Origin: Halovivax gelatinilyticus
Lineage (GTDB): Archaea; Halobacteriota; Halobacteria; Halobacteriales; Natrialbaceae
Length of the DNA: 64,000 nucleotides
Reading direction: 5' to 3'
Assembly (NCBI RefSeq): GCF_024300625.1
Contig: NZ_CP101322.1
Coordinates: forward strand, 3,361,992-3,425,991
Positions 18,258-27,451 of the stretch are shown one piece after another (the first letter of the stretch is position 1; each line of letters opens with the position of its first letter). The notes under the pieces are model-generated. The model saw only the letters and a program-made list of their open reading frames with translations. It made no database searches and had not been told where the DNA came from. Both the position numbers and the translations under genes were made by a program.

Positions 18258-18968
18258 ATGGCCGAGCGAGCCACTCGAGAGGCACTCGCTGAAAAGATCG
18301 CCGGTGAGATAACGCTGAGTAGCGATCCAGGTGCGACTCTCAGAAAGTGGCGAACGGATTTCGACGTCTCACAGACGAGACTGGCCCAGGAACTCGACGT
18401 CTCCTCGTCGGTCATCTCCGACTACGAGAGCGGTCGCCGGGAGAGTCCGGGAATCGGCGTCGTCCGGCGACTCGTTACCGGATTGCTCTCGATCGACGAG
18501 CGCCGGGGCGGCGAACGCATCAGACAGTACGGGCGCGTGCTCTCGGCCGGCTTCGAGAGCGACGTCGTCTACGATCTCCGTGAGTACGCCACCGCCCGTC
18601 CGATCGCGGAGGTCTTTCGACGGGTCGACGCCACCCAGATTACGTCCGGAAACCACGACCGCATCAGCGGCCACACCGTCATCGACAGTATTCGGGCCAT
18701 CACACGACTCTCGAGTGAGGAGTTTATTCGACTCTACGGACAATCGACCAATCGAGCGCTCGTGTTCACCGGTGTTACGCGCGGAGAGTCTCCACTCGTG
18801 GCCCTTCGAGTCGTCAACCCGACCCCGAACGCGGTTATTTTACACGGCATCGAACCAGCCGACCTCTGGGATCACGCAGCCGACCTGGCGCGAATCGACG
18901 GCTACTCGCTCGCCGTCACCACGATGTCGATCGACTCGATGCTCGACGAACTGGGAACGATCGAGTGA
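18258..18968 (+). CDS. XRE-type helix-turn-helix regulator with C-terminal ligand domain
   Basis: 236 residues. A Cro/C1 HTH lies at about residues 28-75 (QTRLAQELDVSSSVISDYESGRR). The C-terminal 150 residues form a conserved archaeal domain with the segments DATQITSGN, FTGVTRGESPLVALRVV and GIEPADLWDHA. This architecture matches a family of archaeal regulators often found alone or near metabolic genes. The ATG at 18258 is used because family sequence begins at MAERATREALAEKIAGE; the frame is open further upstream but overlaps the divergent DUF457 gene. The target is unknown; the 193-nt intergenic to the DUF457 gene is a candidate site. Confidence 0.87.
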   Translation: MAERATREALAEKIAGEITLSSDPGATLRKWRTDFDVSQTRLAQELDVSSSVISDYESGRRESPGIGVVRRLVTGLLSIDERRGGERIRQYGRVLSAGFESDVVYDLREYATARPIAEVFRRVDATQITSGNHDRISGHTVIDSIRAITRLSSEEFIRLYGQSTNRALVFTGVTRGESPLVALRVVNPTPNAVILHGIEPADLWDHAADLARIDGYSLAVTTMSIDSMLDELGTIE

Positions 18969-19034
18969 ACGATGTCGACGGCGGTTGAACCACCGTTTAC
19001 GAACGCGGTGTGAAGACACCACCACACAGAACGA

Positions 19035-19412
19035 TTACGCGATCTGTGCTTCGTACTCGTCCGCTGAGAGAAGCGACTCGGATTCGTCTGTCGCCTCGAG
19101 TTCGATCATCCAGCCCTCACCGTAGGGGTCGTCGTTGACGAGTTCCGGCTCGTCGAACAGCCGGTCGTTGACGGCGACGACTTCTCCGCCGACCGGCGCG
19201 TACAGGTCGGACACCGCTTTGATGGATTCGATTACGCCGAAATTGTCGTCGGCTTCGACGGTCTCTCCGGACTGTGGCAGTTCGACGAAGACGACGTCTC
19301 CGAGTTCGTCCTGGGCGAAATCCGAGATGCCGATCCGAACCGTCCCGTCGGATTCGGCCGCCCATTCGTGCGATTCGAGGTACTGTCGGTCCGCTGGAAC
19401 GTCGAAGCTCAT
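19035..19412 (-). CDS. gcvH: glycine cleavage system H protein
   Basis: 125 residues. It carries the lipoyl arm that shuttles the aminomethyl group between the P, T and L proteins. The lipoyl-attachment Lys is K65 in [10 protein letters not shown], with the usual E-x-x-K-A-x-S context. The ATG overlaps the gcvT stop by one base (TAATG), so translation is coupled. The P-protein genes are not adjacent; they are 14 kb away on the other strand. Confidence 0.97.
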   Translation of the reverse strand: MSFDVPADRQYLESHEWAAESDGTVRIGISDFAQDELGDVVFVELPQSGETVEADDNFGVIESIKAVSDLYAPVGGEVVAVNDRLFDEPELVNDDPYGEGWMIELEATDESESLLSADEYEAQIA

Positions 19413-20521
19413 TATACTGTATCGATAAATGGGATGGGTTCAACCTTTGCTCTTTTCGTTCGACCTCGCACGGAGATCGAAAGTTCGGTGCCTGGATCGG
19501 CGTACTCGACCGGAACGTAGGCGAGTCCGATCGCCCGATCGAGCGTCGGACTCATCGTCCCGCTGGTCACGGTTCCGATCACGTCACCATCGATCGATTC
19601 GACGTCGTACCCGTGTCGAGCGATACCGCGTTCGTCGAGCCCGAACCCGACGAGGTTCTCGTCGACACCGTCCTCGTTCTGCGTCTGGAGGGCATCGCGA
19701 CCGACGAAATCCGTCTCGAGCGCGACGGCGAAACCGATACCGGCTTCGTACGGCGTCCGCGGATTGTCGTCGGGGTCGAAGTCCTGCCCGGAGAGTAGGT
19801 AGCCCGCTTCGAGACGCAACGTGTCTCTCGCGCCGAGTCCGCAGGGCTGACAGGCCGGGACGAACTCGTCCCAGACCGCGGTCGCATCGTCGGCCGGAAA
19901 GATGAGTTCGAATCCGTCTTCGCCCGTATATCCCGTTCGAGCGATCCAACACTCGACGCCCCGGACGGTCGCGTCCGTCGCCGTGAATCGATCCAGCGCC
20001 GCAACCGTATCCGATTCGTCGACCGCGTCGGTAACGATATCGGGTGTATTCGGCCCCTGGACGGCGATCATTCCGTACTCGTGGGTCACGTTCTCGACGG
20101 CGGCGTCGAGGTCGAGTGACTCACGGCTCGATTCCCACCGCTCGGTCATCGCCTCGTCCGACCCCGCGTTCGGAACGAACAGATAGACGCGTTCACCGTC
20201 GCGATCCGGTAAGCGGTAGACGACCGTGTCGTCGATCATGACTCCATCCTCGTCGGTGATCGCGGCGTACTGAGAGTGGCCCGGATCGAGTCGAGAGGCG
20301 TCGTTCGTCGTGAGTCGATTCATCAGCGGGAGGGCGTCCGGTCCGCGCACCTCGATCTGACCCATGTGAGAGACGTCGAACACCCCGGCATCGTCTCTGA
20401 CGGCTTCGTGTTCGGTGCGGATCCCGTCGAACTCGACCGGCATCTCCCAGCCGCCGAACTCGGTAAAAGTGGCACCCCTGTCGTCGTGGACCCCGCGCAA
20501 TGGCGGTGACTGAAGCGACAT
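19412..20521 (-). CDS. gcvT: aminomethyltransferase (glycine cleavage T protein)
   Basis: 369 residues. It transfers the methylene group from the H-protein arm to a tetrahydrofolate-type carrier and releases ammonia. Segments [19 protein letters not shown] and [13 protein letters not shown] near the N-terminus are characteristic, as is [13 protein letters not shown] near residue 185 and the [13 protein letters not shown] segment. The frame is open to 20587, but [10 protein letters not shown] at 20521 is the family start, and a TATA-like element (acattactatac on the minus strand, about 20541-20552) lies about 25 nt before it. Operon gcvT-gcvH. Confidence 0.96.
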   Translation of the reverse strand: MSLQSPPLRGVHDDRGATFTEFGGWEMPVEFDGIRTEHEAVRDDAGVFDVSHMGQIEVRGPDALPLMNRLTTNDASRLDPGHSQYAAITDEDGVMIDDTVVYRLPDRDGERVYLFVPNAGSDEAMTERWESSRESLDLDAAVENVTHEYGMIAVQGPNTPDIVTDAVDESDTVAALDRFTATDATVRGVECWIARTGYTGEDGFELIFPADDATAVWDEFVPACQPCGLGARDTLRLEAGYLLSGQDFDPDDNPRTPYEAGIGFAVALETDFVGRDALQTQNEDGVDENLVGFGLDERGIARHGYDVESIDGDVIGTVTSGTMSPTLDRAIGLAYVPVEYADPGTELSISVRGRTKRAKVEPIPFIDTV

Positions 20522-20585
20522 ACGTGAGCGATTGCTACGTGTATAGTAATGTCTTTTCGTCCGGGCAACGCCACGGCTGCTGGCC

Positions 20586-20615
20586 AAAAAAAAAATCGAA
20601 ACCGGTTACGGTTCC
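20586..20615 (-). terminator. intrinsic-type terminator after halolysin 1
   Basis: On the minus strand a 7-bp stem (GGAACCG/CGGTTTC, one G-U pair, 4-nt loop) starts directly after the stop codon at 20616-20618. After two more bases it is followed by ten consecutive T residues at 20595-20586. Confidence 0.6.
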
Positions 20616-22487
20616 TTATTTGCCGCGTTCGAGGATGTCGAGCTCGTACTCGCCGCTCGCAAAGTATCCGGCACGAACCACGATTCCGAGATTATCTACG
20701 CCGTCTAGGTCGACGGTAATCTCGTCCGCGTTGGCTGTGTCAGCCGTGCTCCGAGCGGGTTGTGTCGGCACGTCGGTCGTGACGAGCAAGTCGAAGTCTT
20801 CGCTCGTCGAGAGCGTGACCGTCGCGTCACACGGGTTCGCCGTGCTGACGTCGTAGGTGTAGTTGTCGGTGTCACCGTACCAGCCACCGTCGAGCGAGCC
20901 GCTCGCACTCGCGGTGTTGGTCTCTTCGCCACACTCGCCGGGCTCCGGATCATCGTCGTCATCGTCACCGCCGAATACGATCGTGACGGTGTCGCTCGCC
21001 GACGCGCCGGCCGTGTCCGTGACCGTCAACGTGACGTCGACGGCGATCTCTTCGTCTCGCGTCAGCGTCGCGGTCGGACTGGTAACTTCCCCACCGGGCT
21101 GTGCATTCCAGTGGTACTCATCGATGGAGCCGTTCGGCGACGAGGAGCTTGTCCCGTCGAGGTCGACCGTCTCGCCGACCTCGGGCGTGGTGGTACTGAC
21201 GTCGATGACCGCGGTCGGTTCTTCCGGTGGATCACCGCCGCCTCCGTCGACGATCGCCGCCGCGTTGACCAGTCCGTCTCCTTCGATGCTTCCTGGAAGG
21301 CCGATGCTGTCGGCGGTCCCGCGGAGCAGGTTTCGAAGCTGCTGTGGGTCCTTGTTATTTCCGGTGAGTCCGTGCGCGGAGGCTCCAAGTGCGGCGACAC
21401 CTGCGGCGACCGGTGACGCCATCGATGTTCCAGAGAATCGGTCGTAACTGTCTCCGAACGGAACCGGTGCGAGAACGTCGACACCGGGTGCACAGACGGC
21501 GATCTCAGGTCCACGGCTCGTGAAGCTCGCCGGATCGCCGTTGCTGTCGATCGCGGCGACGGCCACAGCCTCCGGGTAGGCCGCCGGGTAACCGACAGAC
21601 CCGCCGGAGTTTCCGGCCGCGGCGATCGGTAGCGATCCCTGGTTGAGCGCGTACTGCATCGCCTCTTGGGTCACGGGCGAGGGTGACGGACTACCGAGGG
21701 ATAGGTTGATGATGTCGGCACCTCGGTCGGCCGAGTACTGGATTCCGTCGGCAATGTCGTACATGCTTCCACTACCGTCGGTTCCGAGCACACGGGCGGC
21801 GATGAGTTGCGCGTTGGACGGACCCGCGACACCGACGCCGTTGTCGGTGGTCGCCGCGGCACAGCCGGCGACGTGCGTGCCGTGGCTCTCCGACGCGGCT
21901 CGTGGAGCCGGGTCGCTGGTTCCCCCGACGAAGTCGTGACCGGGATCGGATCCGAATCCCGCGTGTAGATCTTCATGGTCGTAGTCGGTCCCGGTGTCGA
22001 CGATCGAGATGAGGGCGTCCTCGCCGTGCGTGACGTTCCACGCGTCCGGTGCGTTCACCATCTGCGGAGCGTACTGCTGATCCCACCCAGGATCGTTCGG
22101 CTGGTTCTGGGATCTGAAATTCGGCGAGAGCGGTGACTCGAGCGCGTACATCGTACCGTTCTCGTGGGCGTACTTGACCTCCGATCGGCTTTCGAGCGTG
22201 GAAACCAGGTCGACGGTTACCCCGTATTCACTCTCCGGGACCTCCGCTACCACGTAGCCGAGAACGTCGTTGCGGTGCGTGATCGTCGCGTCGTTCGGAA
22301 GGACGGTTTCGACCGTCGACTCGATGTCGGAGATGCTGACCCGATCGTTCTTCGAGACGATAATCTCCGTGGAGTTGCGGCTCGCACTGGCGGAAGTAAC
22401 CGCTCCTACGCCGGCGAGAGCACCGATTGCACCGGTTGTTTTCAGGATGGTACGTCGATCTGTCGTTGTGGGACGATGGTCGGACAT
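20616..22487 (-). CDS. halolysin-type subtilisin-like serine protease 1 (S8), with PKD domain
   Basis: 623 residues. A Tat signal (DRRTILKTTG, then a hydrophobic stretch to about residue 35) is followed by an I9-like propeptide to about 120. The S8 catalytic domain spans about 140-415 with D164 (SIVDTGTD), H202 (SHGTHVAG), oxyanion N293 (AAGNSGG) and S355 (GTSMASP). A PKD domain (about 424-515, beginning PTAVIDV) and a C-terminal PPC-like domain (about 520-623) follow. It should be secreted folded and digest extracellular protein. The ORF can be read from a TTG at 22511, but MSDHRPT at 22487 matches the two paralogs and lies 30 nt below a TATA box. It is the most divergent of the three at the C-terminus. 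Confidence 0.93.
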   Translation of the reverse strand: MSDHRPTTTDRRTILKTTGAIGALAGVGAVTSASASRNSTEIIVSKNDRVSISDIESTVETVLPNDATITHRNDVLGYVVAEVPESEYGVTVDLVSTLESRSEVKYAHENGTMYALESPLSPNFRSQNQPNDPGWDQQYAPQMVNAPDAWNVTHGEDALISIVDTGTDYDHEDLHAGFGSDPGHDFVGGTSDPAPRAASESHGTHVAGCAAATTDNGVGVAGPSNAQLIAARVLGTDGSGSMYDIADGIQYSADRGADIINLSLGSPSPSPVTQEAMQYALNQGSLPIAAAGNSGGSVGYPAAYPEAVAVAAIDSNGDPASFTSRGPEIAVCAPGVDVLAPVPFGDSYDRFSGTSMASPVAAGVAALGASAHGLTGNNKDPQQLRNLLRGTADSIGLPGSIEGDGLVNAAAIVDGGGGDPPEEPTAVIDVSTTTPEVGETVDLDGTSSSSPNGSIDEYHWNAQPGGEVTSPTATLTRDEEIAVDVTLTVTDTAGASASDTVTIVFGGDDDDDDPEPGECGEETNTASASGSLDGGWYGDTDNYTYDVSTANPCDATVTLSTSEDFDLLVTTDVPTQPARSTADTANADEITVDLDGVDNLGIVVRAGYFASGEYELDILERGK

Positions 22488-22853
22488 CGCATTAATCTGT
22501 TCACAGTACAAAGTATAAATAATTATTCTAGCTCGTTCAAATTTATCTAACTGCAGACAATATTTCTAAAAGCCTTGGTTGAAATTTGCCCTCATTATTT
22601 TCGTAGTACTCTACGTCCCAACAATAACAACGAACTTTCGGTCCGTCACCCAACCGTGACGCTCGTTATAGAGCCAACAATCCGGACGAAAAATCGAATG
22701 TGGTCGGTGGTTTTGGCCCGATACAAGCATCCGGTTTGATCGAACCCGTCGTCGATCCTAGGTAACCACGGTCGCGGCGACAATCCGAACACTGTCTCAG
22801 TCACGAGCGACCGACCCATCGATCACGGAAATATGAATTTGCTGTTCGTCAGC
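22488..22853. other. intergenic region between halolysins 1 and 2
   Basis: 366 nt. The 100 nt next to halolysin 1 are AT-rich and hold its promoter. The remainder is closer to normal composition. A short GCTG/CAGC hairpin follows the halolysin 2 stop, without a T-run. No gene or known repeat was recognised. Confidence 0.5.
22512..22524 (-). promoter_or_regulatory. TATA box of halolysin 1
   Basis: On the minus strand the run TTATTTATAC is centred about 30 nt from the start codon at 22487, the same spacing as in the two sister genes. Confidence 0.6.
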
Positions 22854-23202
22854 TTATTTGCCGAGTTCTTCGACGGTGAGGGTGTAGGAGCCGCTGCCGT
22901 CGTAGCGGTCTACGAGGATGCCGAGAGTCTCGCTGCCGTCGAGATCGACCTGGATTTCCTCGTCGGCACCCCAGTTGTACGATCGTTCGTCGTAGTCCCA
23001 CGTCGACGGCTCTCGACCGTCGAGCGTCAGATAGAGGTCGAAGACGGCGCCCGAAGACGGTCCGTCGAGCGTGACCGTCGCCGCACACGGGTCTGCCGTC
23101 GAGAGCGAGTAGGTGTATGAGTCGCTCGGGTTGCCCCACCAGCCGTCGGAGAGTTCGCCCTCGGCGCTGGCCGTGTTCGTTTCCGCACCACACTCGCCCG
23201 GT
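22854..23202 (-). repeat. C-terminal domain copy A (shared with 25634-25983)
   Basis: This segment encodes the last domain of halolysin 2. By eye it is almost identical in protein and closely similar in DNA to the matching segment of halolysin 3, with runs of more than 30 identical bases (for example the DNA for DGREPSTWDYDERSYNWGAD). Confidence 0.75.
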
Positions 23203-24707
23203 GCGTCTCCGTCGCCGCCGAAGTCGACCGTGACGGTGTCGCTATCCGTGCCGCCTGCCTCGTCCGTGATCGTCAGCGTGACATCGATGGCCACCTCCTC
23301 GTCTCGCGTCAACGACGCGGTCGGACCGCTCACGGATCCGCCGGGATCGGCGGTCCACTGGTAGTCCGTGATCTGGCCGTTCGGCGACGAGGAACCGGTC
23401 CCGTCGAGATCGACCGTCTCACCGACCTCGGGCGAGGTGGTACTGACATCGATGACGGCCGTCGGCTCGTCCGGTGGATCGCCGCCACCGCCGTCAACGA
23501 TGTTCGCCGCGTTGGCCAGACCGTCTCCCTCGACATCGGCGGGGAGACCCTGGACCGATTCCGCCGTACTCGTCAGGAGGTTCCAGAGCTGCCCGGGGTC
23601 CTGACTGTTACCCGTGAGCCCGTGGGCGGACGCACCGAGGGCGGCCACGCCAGCCGCGACCGGACAGGCCATCGACGTTCCGGACATCTCCTGATAGCCG
23701 TCGTTCGGCACGGCCGAGAGCACGTTAACACCGCCCGCACAGACGTCGACGTTGGAGCCGCGACTCGTGAAGCTCGCCGCGTTGTAGTTCGAATCGATCG
23801 CGGAAACCGCCACACAGTTGTCGTAGGCAGCCGGGTAGTTCACCGGACCGCCGTCGTTGCCGGCCGCCGCGATCGGCAACGAACCGCTGTTGAACGCGTA
23901 GTTGATCGCGTCGTTCATCAGGTCGGTGAAGCCACCGCCACCGAGCGACATGTTGATGATGTCGGCTCCCTGATCGGCAGACCACTGGATACCGTCGGCA
24001 ATGTCGTACAGGCTACCACTCCCGTCGGTTCCAAGAACCCGAGCGGCGATCAACTGTGCGTTAGATACGCCAGCGATACCGACGCCGTTGTTGGTCGTCG
24101 CCGCGGCACAGCCGGCGACGTGCGTGCCGTGGCTCTCCGACGATGCACGCGGTGCCGGATCGTTCGTCCCCCCGACGAAGTCGTATCCGGGGTCAGATCC
24201 GAATCGATCCTGGAGATCCTCGTGGTTGTAATCGGTACCCGTATCGACGATCGAGACGAGCGTATCCTCGCCCTGCGTCGTGTTCCAGGCGTCAGGTGCG
24301 TCGACCTGTTGTGGAGCGTACTGCTGGTCGAACCCGGGGTCGTTCGCGTTCGCCGTATCGAGTGCGTGGAAGGTCACGTTCTCTTCGGCGTACTCGACGG
24401 CCGATTGGGCTTCGAGCGTCGAAATGGCGTCGTCTGCGGTTCCCACCTCAGGGATCGGAACCTCAACAACGACGTAGCCGAGAACGTCGTTTTCGTGGAC
24501 GACATTCGCCTGTGACGGCATGTTCGTCGTGACAGTCGATTTAACGTCGGCGATTCCCGCAACGTTGGCTTGTTTTACGATAATCTCCTTCGTTTCTCCG
24601 CTCGCGCCAGCGCTACCGGTTGTCCCAATCCCAGCGAACGCCCCGAGTGCGCCTACAGTCTTTAGTACTGTTCGTCGACCGGTTGCCGTGGGTGTATGGT
24701 CTGACAT
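22854..24707 (-). CDS. halolysin-type subtilisin-like serine protease 2 (S8), with PKD domain
   Basis: 617 residues. Tat signal GRRTVLKTVG; propeptide to about 115; S8 catalytic domain with D155 (SIVDTGTDY), H193 (SHGTHVAG), N284 (AAGNDGG) and S345 (GTSMACP); PKD domain beginning PTAVIDVSTTSPEV; C-terminal PPC-like domain with conserved GECGAETNTAS, GWWGNPSDSYTY, DGREPSTWDYDER and YTLTVEELGK. The C-terminal domain is nearly the same as that of halolysin 3, while the PKD domain is shared with halolysin 1. The start at 24707 agrees with TATA spacing; an upstream in-frame start at 24734 is less likely. Likely exported in folded form, a classical haloarchaeal extracellular protease. Confidence 0.94.
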   Translation of the reverse strand: MSDHTPTATGRRTVLKTVGALGAFAGIGTTGSAGASGETKEIIVKQANVAGIADVKSTVTTNMPSQANVVHENDVLGYVVVEVPIPEVGTADDAISTLEAQSAVEYAEENVTFHALDTANANDPGFDQQYAPQQVDAPDAWNTTQGEDTLVSIVDTGTDYNHEDLQDRFGSDPGYDFVGGTNDPAPRASSESHGTHVAGCAAATTNNGVGIAGVSNAQLIAARVLGTDGSGSLYDIADGIQWSADQGADIINMSLGGGGFTDLMNDAINYAFNSGSLPIAAAGNDGGPVNYPAAYDNCVAVSAIDSNYNAASFTSRGSNVDVCAGGVNVLSAVPNDGYQEMSGTSMACPVAAGVAALGASAHGLTGNSQDPGQLWNLLTSTAESVQGLPADVEGDGLANAANIVDGGGGDPPDEPTAVIDVSTTSPEVGETVDLDGTGSSSPNGQITDYQWTADPGGSVSGPTASLTRDEEVAIDVTLTITDEAGGTDSDTVTVDFGGDGDAPGECGAETNTASAEGELSDGWWGNPSDSYTYSLSTADPCAATVTLDGPSSGAVFDLYLTLDGREPSTWDYDERSYNWGADEEIQVDLDGSETLGILVDRYDGSGSYTLTVEELGK

Positions 24708-25036
24708 CCCATTACATGCTACAGTATAACCCATATATAATTCTGAGTAAACTAAATGAATATTATTTCTGATTGGACATGATTTTGGAAGATGGTTCTA
24801 AAGTGCCAGACGTAGGACGAACAGATTCTACGAATAGAAACCACAATATATAAGCTAATAACACCTTGTACTTAGTTTATTAGTGATAGTAGGTTCACCC
24901 GTTGGAACGACAGTCGTATCCCTCCGACCCGTCGACCGAAACGGGTAGTGAACCAGTAGAGCCTCGTTCCAGTTGTCGAAACGCTCGTTCGATGGCGTGA
25001 CGGCAGTCTTTTCTCGCCCGAATCGAATCACTCGCT
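24708..25036. other. intergenic region between halolysin 2 and the NYN gene
   Basis: 329 nt, AT-rich between about 24720 and 24890. It holds the halolysin 2 promoter on the minus strand and a second TATA-like run (aatatataag, 24845-24854) facing the NYN gene, which would leave a leader of about 160 nt. No gene recognised. Confidence 0.45.
24732..24742 (-). promoter_or_regulatory. TATA box of halolysin 2
   Basis: TTATATATGG on the minus strand is centred about 29 nt from the ATG at 24707, predicting a leaderless mRNA. Confidence 0.6.
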
Positions 25037-25492
25037 ATGGCCCGGACGCTCACCAACATTTTCTCGCGTGATCCACCTGATGGGGTGGGTCTCTTCGTCG
25101 ACGGTCCCAACGTCTTTCGTGATGAATTCGACGTCGACCTCGACGATCTCAGATCCATCGGCGAAGACCTCGGGCGACTCGCTACCGCCCGACTCTACGT
25201 CAACGAACACGCCACGCCCGGATTTATTCGAGCCGGCGAGGCGCATGGATTCGAGGTTATCGTTACGAGCGGAGACGTCGACGTCAAACTCGCCGTCGAT
25301 GCGACGGCGTTTCTGGCAAACGAGAGGGTCTCGACGCTCGCCCTCGTTTCGCGAGACACCGATTTCAAACCGGTCGTCGAATACGCGAACGCCAACGGCA
25401 TCGAAACGGTCGCCATCGCACCCGGTTCGTACGGTCGATCCGACGCGTTGCGATTGGCCGCAAGTAGATCGATGACGCTGGACGAAAACTGA
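25037..25492 (+). CDS. NYN-domain protein (PIN-like nuclease fold, TIGR00288/LabA type)
   Basis: 151 residues. The PIN-like NYN fold is seen in GVGLFVDGPNVFRDEF near residue 17 (acidic metal-binding Asp after the first strand), VTSGDVDVKLAVDATAFL near residue 76 (second acidic cluster) and LALVSRDTDFKPVVEYAN near residue 98 (SxDxDF). All the acidic positions for a metal-dependent ribonuclease appear intact. Archaeal members are thought to act in RNA processing. It is the only plus-strand gene in the protease array, lying between halolysins 2 and 3, and seems to be transcribed alone. Confidence 0.85.
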   Translation: MARTLTNIFSRDPPDGVGLFVDGPNVFRDEFDVDLDDLRSIGEDLGRLATARLYVNEHATPGFIRAGEAHGFEVIVTSGDVDVKLAVDATAFLANERVSTLALVSRDTDFKPVVEYANANGIETVAIAPGSYGRSDALRLAASRSMTLDEN

Positions 25493-25596
25493 AAACCAAT
25501 TTTCTGCGTTCACCGCGATACAGCACAAACGGTGCCGAAGACGATCGCCCGAACCGTTGTCGTCGATACGAGCAATATCGCTAGACTGCCCACAAC

Positions 25597-25634
25597 GAAA
25601 AACAGGGAGAGTCCACTGCGGTGGTACGGACTCT
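25597..25634 (-). terminator. intrinsic-type terminator after halolysin 3
   Basis: On the minus strand a 7-bp perfect stem AGAGTCC/GGACTCT with a 13-nt loop begins inside the stop codon, with five T residues (complement of 25598-25602) soon after. Confidence 0.55.
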
Positions 25635-25983
25635 TACTTGCCGAGTTCTTCGACGGTGAGCGTGTAGGAGCCGCTACCGTCGTAGCGATCGACGAGGATA
25701 CCGAACGTTTCGCTGCCGTCGAGTTCGACGTCGATTTGCTCGTCGGCCCCCCAGTTGTACGACCGCTCGTCGTAGTCCCACGTCGACGGCTCGCGGCCGT
25801 CGAGCGTCAGATAGAGGTCGAAGACGGCGCCCGAAGACGGCCCGTCGAGCGTGATCGTCGCGGCACACGGATCGGCGGTCTCCAGTTCGTAGGTGTAGGT
25901 GTCGCTCGGGTTACCCCACCAGCCGCCGGAGAGTTCGCCTTCGGCGCTGGCCGTGTTCGACTCGGCTCCACACTCGCCCGGTG
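25634..25983 (-). repeat. C-terminal domain copy B (shared with 22854-23202)
   Basis: Encodes the last domain of halolysin 3. The protein differs from that of halolysin 2 at only about ten to twelve positions out of about 115 by eye. The mid part of the catalytic domain also shares long identical DNA runs with halolysin 2, for example a run of about 50 bases starting near 23897 and near 26639. Confidence 0.75.
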
Positions 25984-27451
25984 GATCATCGTCTTCGCCG
26001 TCGATTTCGACGGTGACCGAGGTGTCTCCGGTCACGTCGACTTCTTCGGTGCCGGAGAGACCATCCGCTTCGGCCTCAACCGTTACCGTTCCCTCGGGTA
26101 CCTCGAGAGTGACCTGGCCGCTCTGGTCAGTCGTTCCGGAGTCACCACCGGCTGAAACGGTGGCCCCCTGGATTTCCGCTCCGGAGTCATCGACGACCGT
26201 CACCAACAGATCGTGCTCCTCAGGTGGGTCACCGCCGCCGACGATGTTTGCCGCATTGGCCAGTCCCTCGCCTTCGACATCGGAGGCGAGTCCATCGACG
26301 GGTTCGGCCGTGCTGATGAGGAGGTTCCAGAGCTGGCCGGGATCCTGGTTCGATCCGGTGAGACCGTGAGCGGACGCGCCGAGACAGGCTACACCTGCAG
26401 CAACGGGTGACGACATCGACGTTCCCGACATCTCGACGTAGCTGTCGTTGTTGTCCGTCGAGAGGACGTCGACCCCGCCCGCAGTGACGTCGATTTCAGG
26501 TCCGCGACTCGTGAAGCTCGCCGCGTTGTAGTTCGAATCGATCGCCGAGATTGCTACACAGTTGTCGTACGCAGCCGGATAGTTGACAGACCCACCGTCG
26601 TTACCAGCCGCCGCGATCGGGAGCGTCCCGCTGTCGAACGCGTAGTTGATCGCGTCGTTCATCAGGTCGGTGAAGCCACCGCCACCGAGGCTCATGTTGA
26701 TGACGTCAGCGTTCTGGTCGGCAGACCATTGGATCGCATCGGCGATGTCCTGGAGGGATCCGCCACCGCTCTCGTCGAGCGCACGAGCAGAGAGGATCTG
26801 CGCATTCGAGATCCCGGAGGTTCCAATCCCGTTGTTGGTCGTCGCGGCCGCGATTCCAGCAACGTGGGTACCGTGGTTTTCGCTCGGCTGTACCGGCATC
26901 GGATCGTCCCCACCGGTTCCGGCGAAGTCGTAGCCCAAGTTCGAACCGAAGCGATCGTGGAGGTTCTCGTGCTCGTAGTCGACACCCTGGTCAATCACCG
27001 AGAGGAGGACGTCTTCGCCCTGGGTAGTGTTCCACGCTTCGGGAGCGTCCACCTGTTGTGGAGTATACTGACTACCGAAATGTGGGTCGTCGGAGGCCGT
27101 CTCCATCGTGTGATAGGTTACGTTCTCTTCTGCGTACTCGACGGCCGATTGGGCTTCGAGCGTCGACATCGCGTCAGCGGCCGTTCCGACGTCGTTGAGC
27201 GGCACTTCGATCGTGACGTAGCCGAGCACGTCGTTCTTGTGGACGATCGACGCCCCGGACGGTAACGCCGTTTCGACAGCGGACTTGACGTCGGCGATAC
27301 CGACGACATCCGATTTCTTCACGACCAGTTCTTTCGTCTCACCGCGCGCACTCGCAGACCCAATGGCCCCAATCCCAGCGAACGCTCCGAGCGCACCGGT
27401 GGTCTTCAGCACAGTTCGTCTGTCTGCCGTGGAGGAACGATGGTATGACAT
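25634..27451 (-). CDS. halolysin-type subtilisin-like serine protease 3 (S8), with carboxypeptidase-regulatory-like domain
   Basis: 605 residues. Tat signal DRRTVLKTTG; propeptide; S8 catalytic domain with D154 (in SVIDQGVDY, where the usual DTG is DQG), H193 (NHGTHVAG), N284 and S345 (GTSMSSP). Instead of the PKD domain of its two sisters it has a roughly 80-residue domain (HDLLVTVVDDSGAEIQGATV, then GTTDQSGQVTLEVPEG) of the carboxypeptidase regulatory-like type. The C-terminal PPC-like domain is nearly identical to that of halolysin 2. TATA spacing supports the start at 27451. Probably secreted and active, with a different substrate or surface-binding module. Confidence 0.93.
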   Translation of the reverse strand: MSYHRSSTADRRTVLKTTGALGAFAGIGAIGSASARGETKELVVKKSDVVGIADVKSAVETALPSGASIVHKNDVLGYVTIEVPLNDVGTAADAMSTLEAQSAVEYAEENVTYHTMETASDDPHFGSQYTPQQVDAPEAWNTTQGEDVLLSVIDQGVDYEHENLHDRFGSNLGYDFAGTGGDDPMPVQPSENHGTHVAGIAAATTNNGIGTSGISNAQILSARALDESGGGSLQDIADAIQWSADQNADVINMSLGGGGFTDLMNDAINYAFDSGTLPIAAAGNDGGSVNYPAAYDNCVAISAIDSNYNAASFTSRGPEIDVTAGGVDVLSTDNNDSYVEMSGTSMSSPVAAGVACLGASAHGLTGSNQDPGQLWNLLISTAEPVDGLASDVEGEGLANAANIVGGGDPPEEHDLLVTVVDDSGAEIQGATVSAGGDSGTTDQSGQVTLEVPEGTVTVEAEADGLSGTEEVDVTGDTSVTVEIDGEDDDPPGECGAESNTASAEGELSGGWWGNPSDTYTYELETADPCAATITLDGPSSGAVFDLYLTLDGREPSTWDYDERSYNWGADEQIDVELDGSETFGILVDRYDGSGSYTLTVEELGK

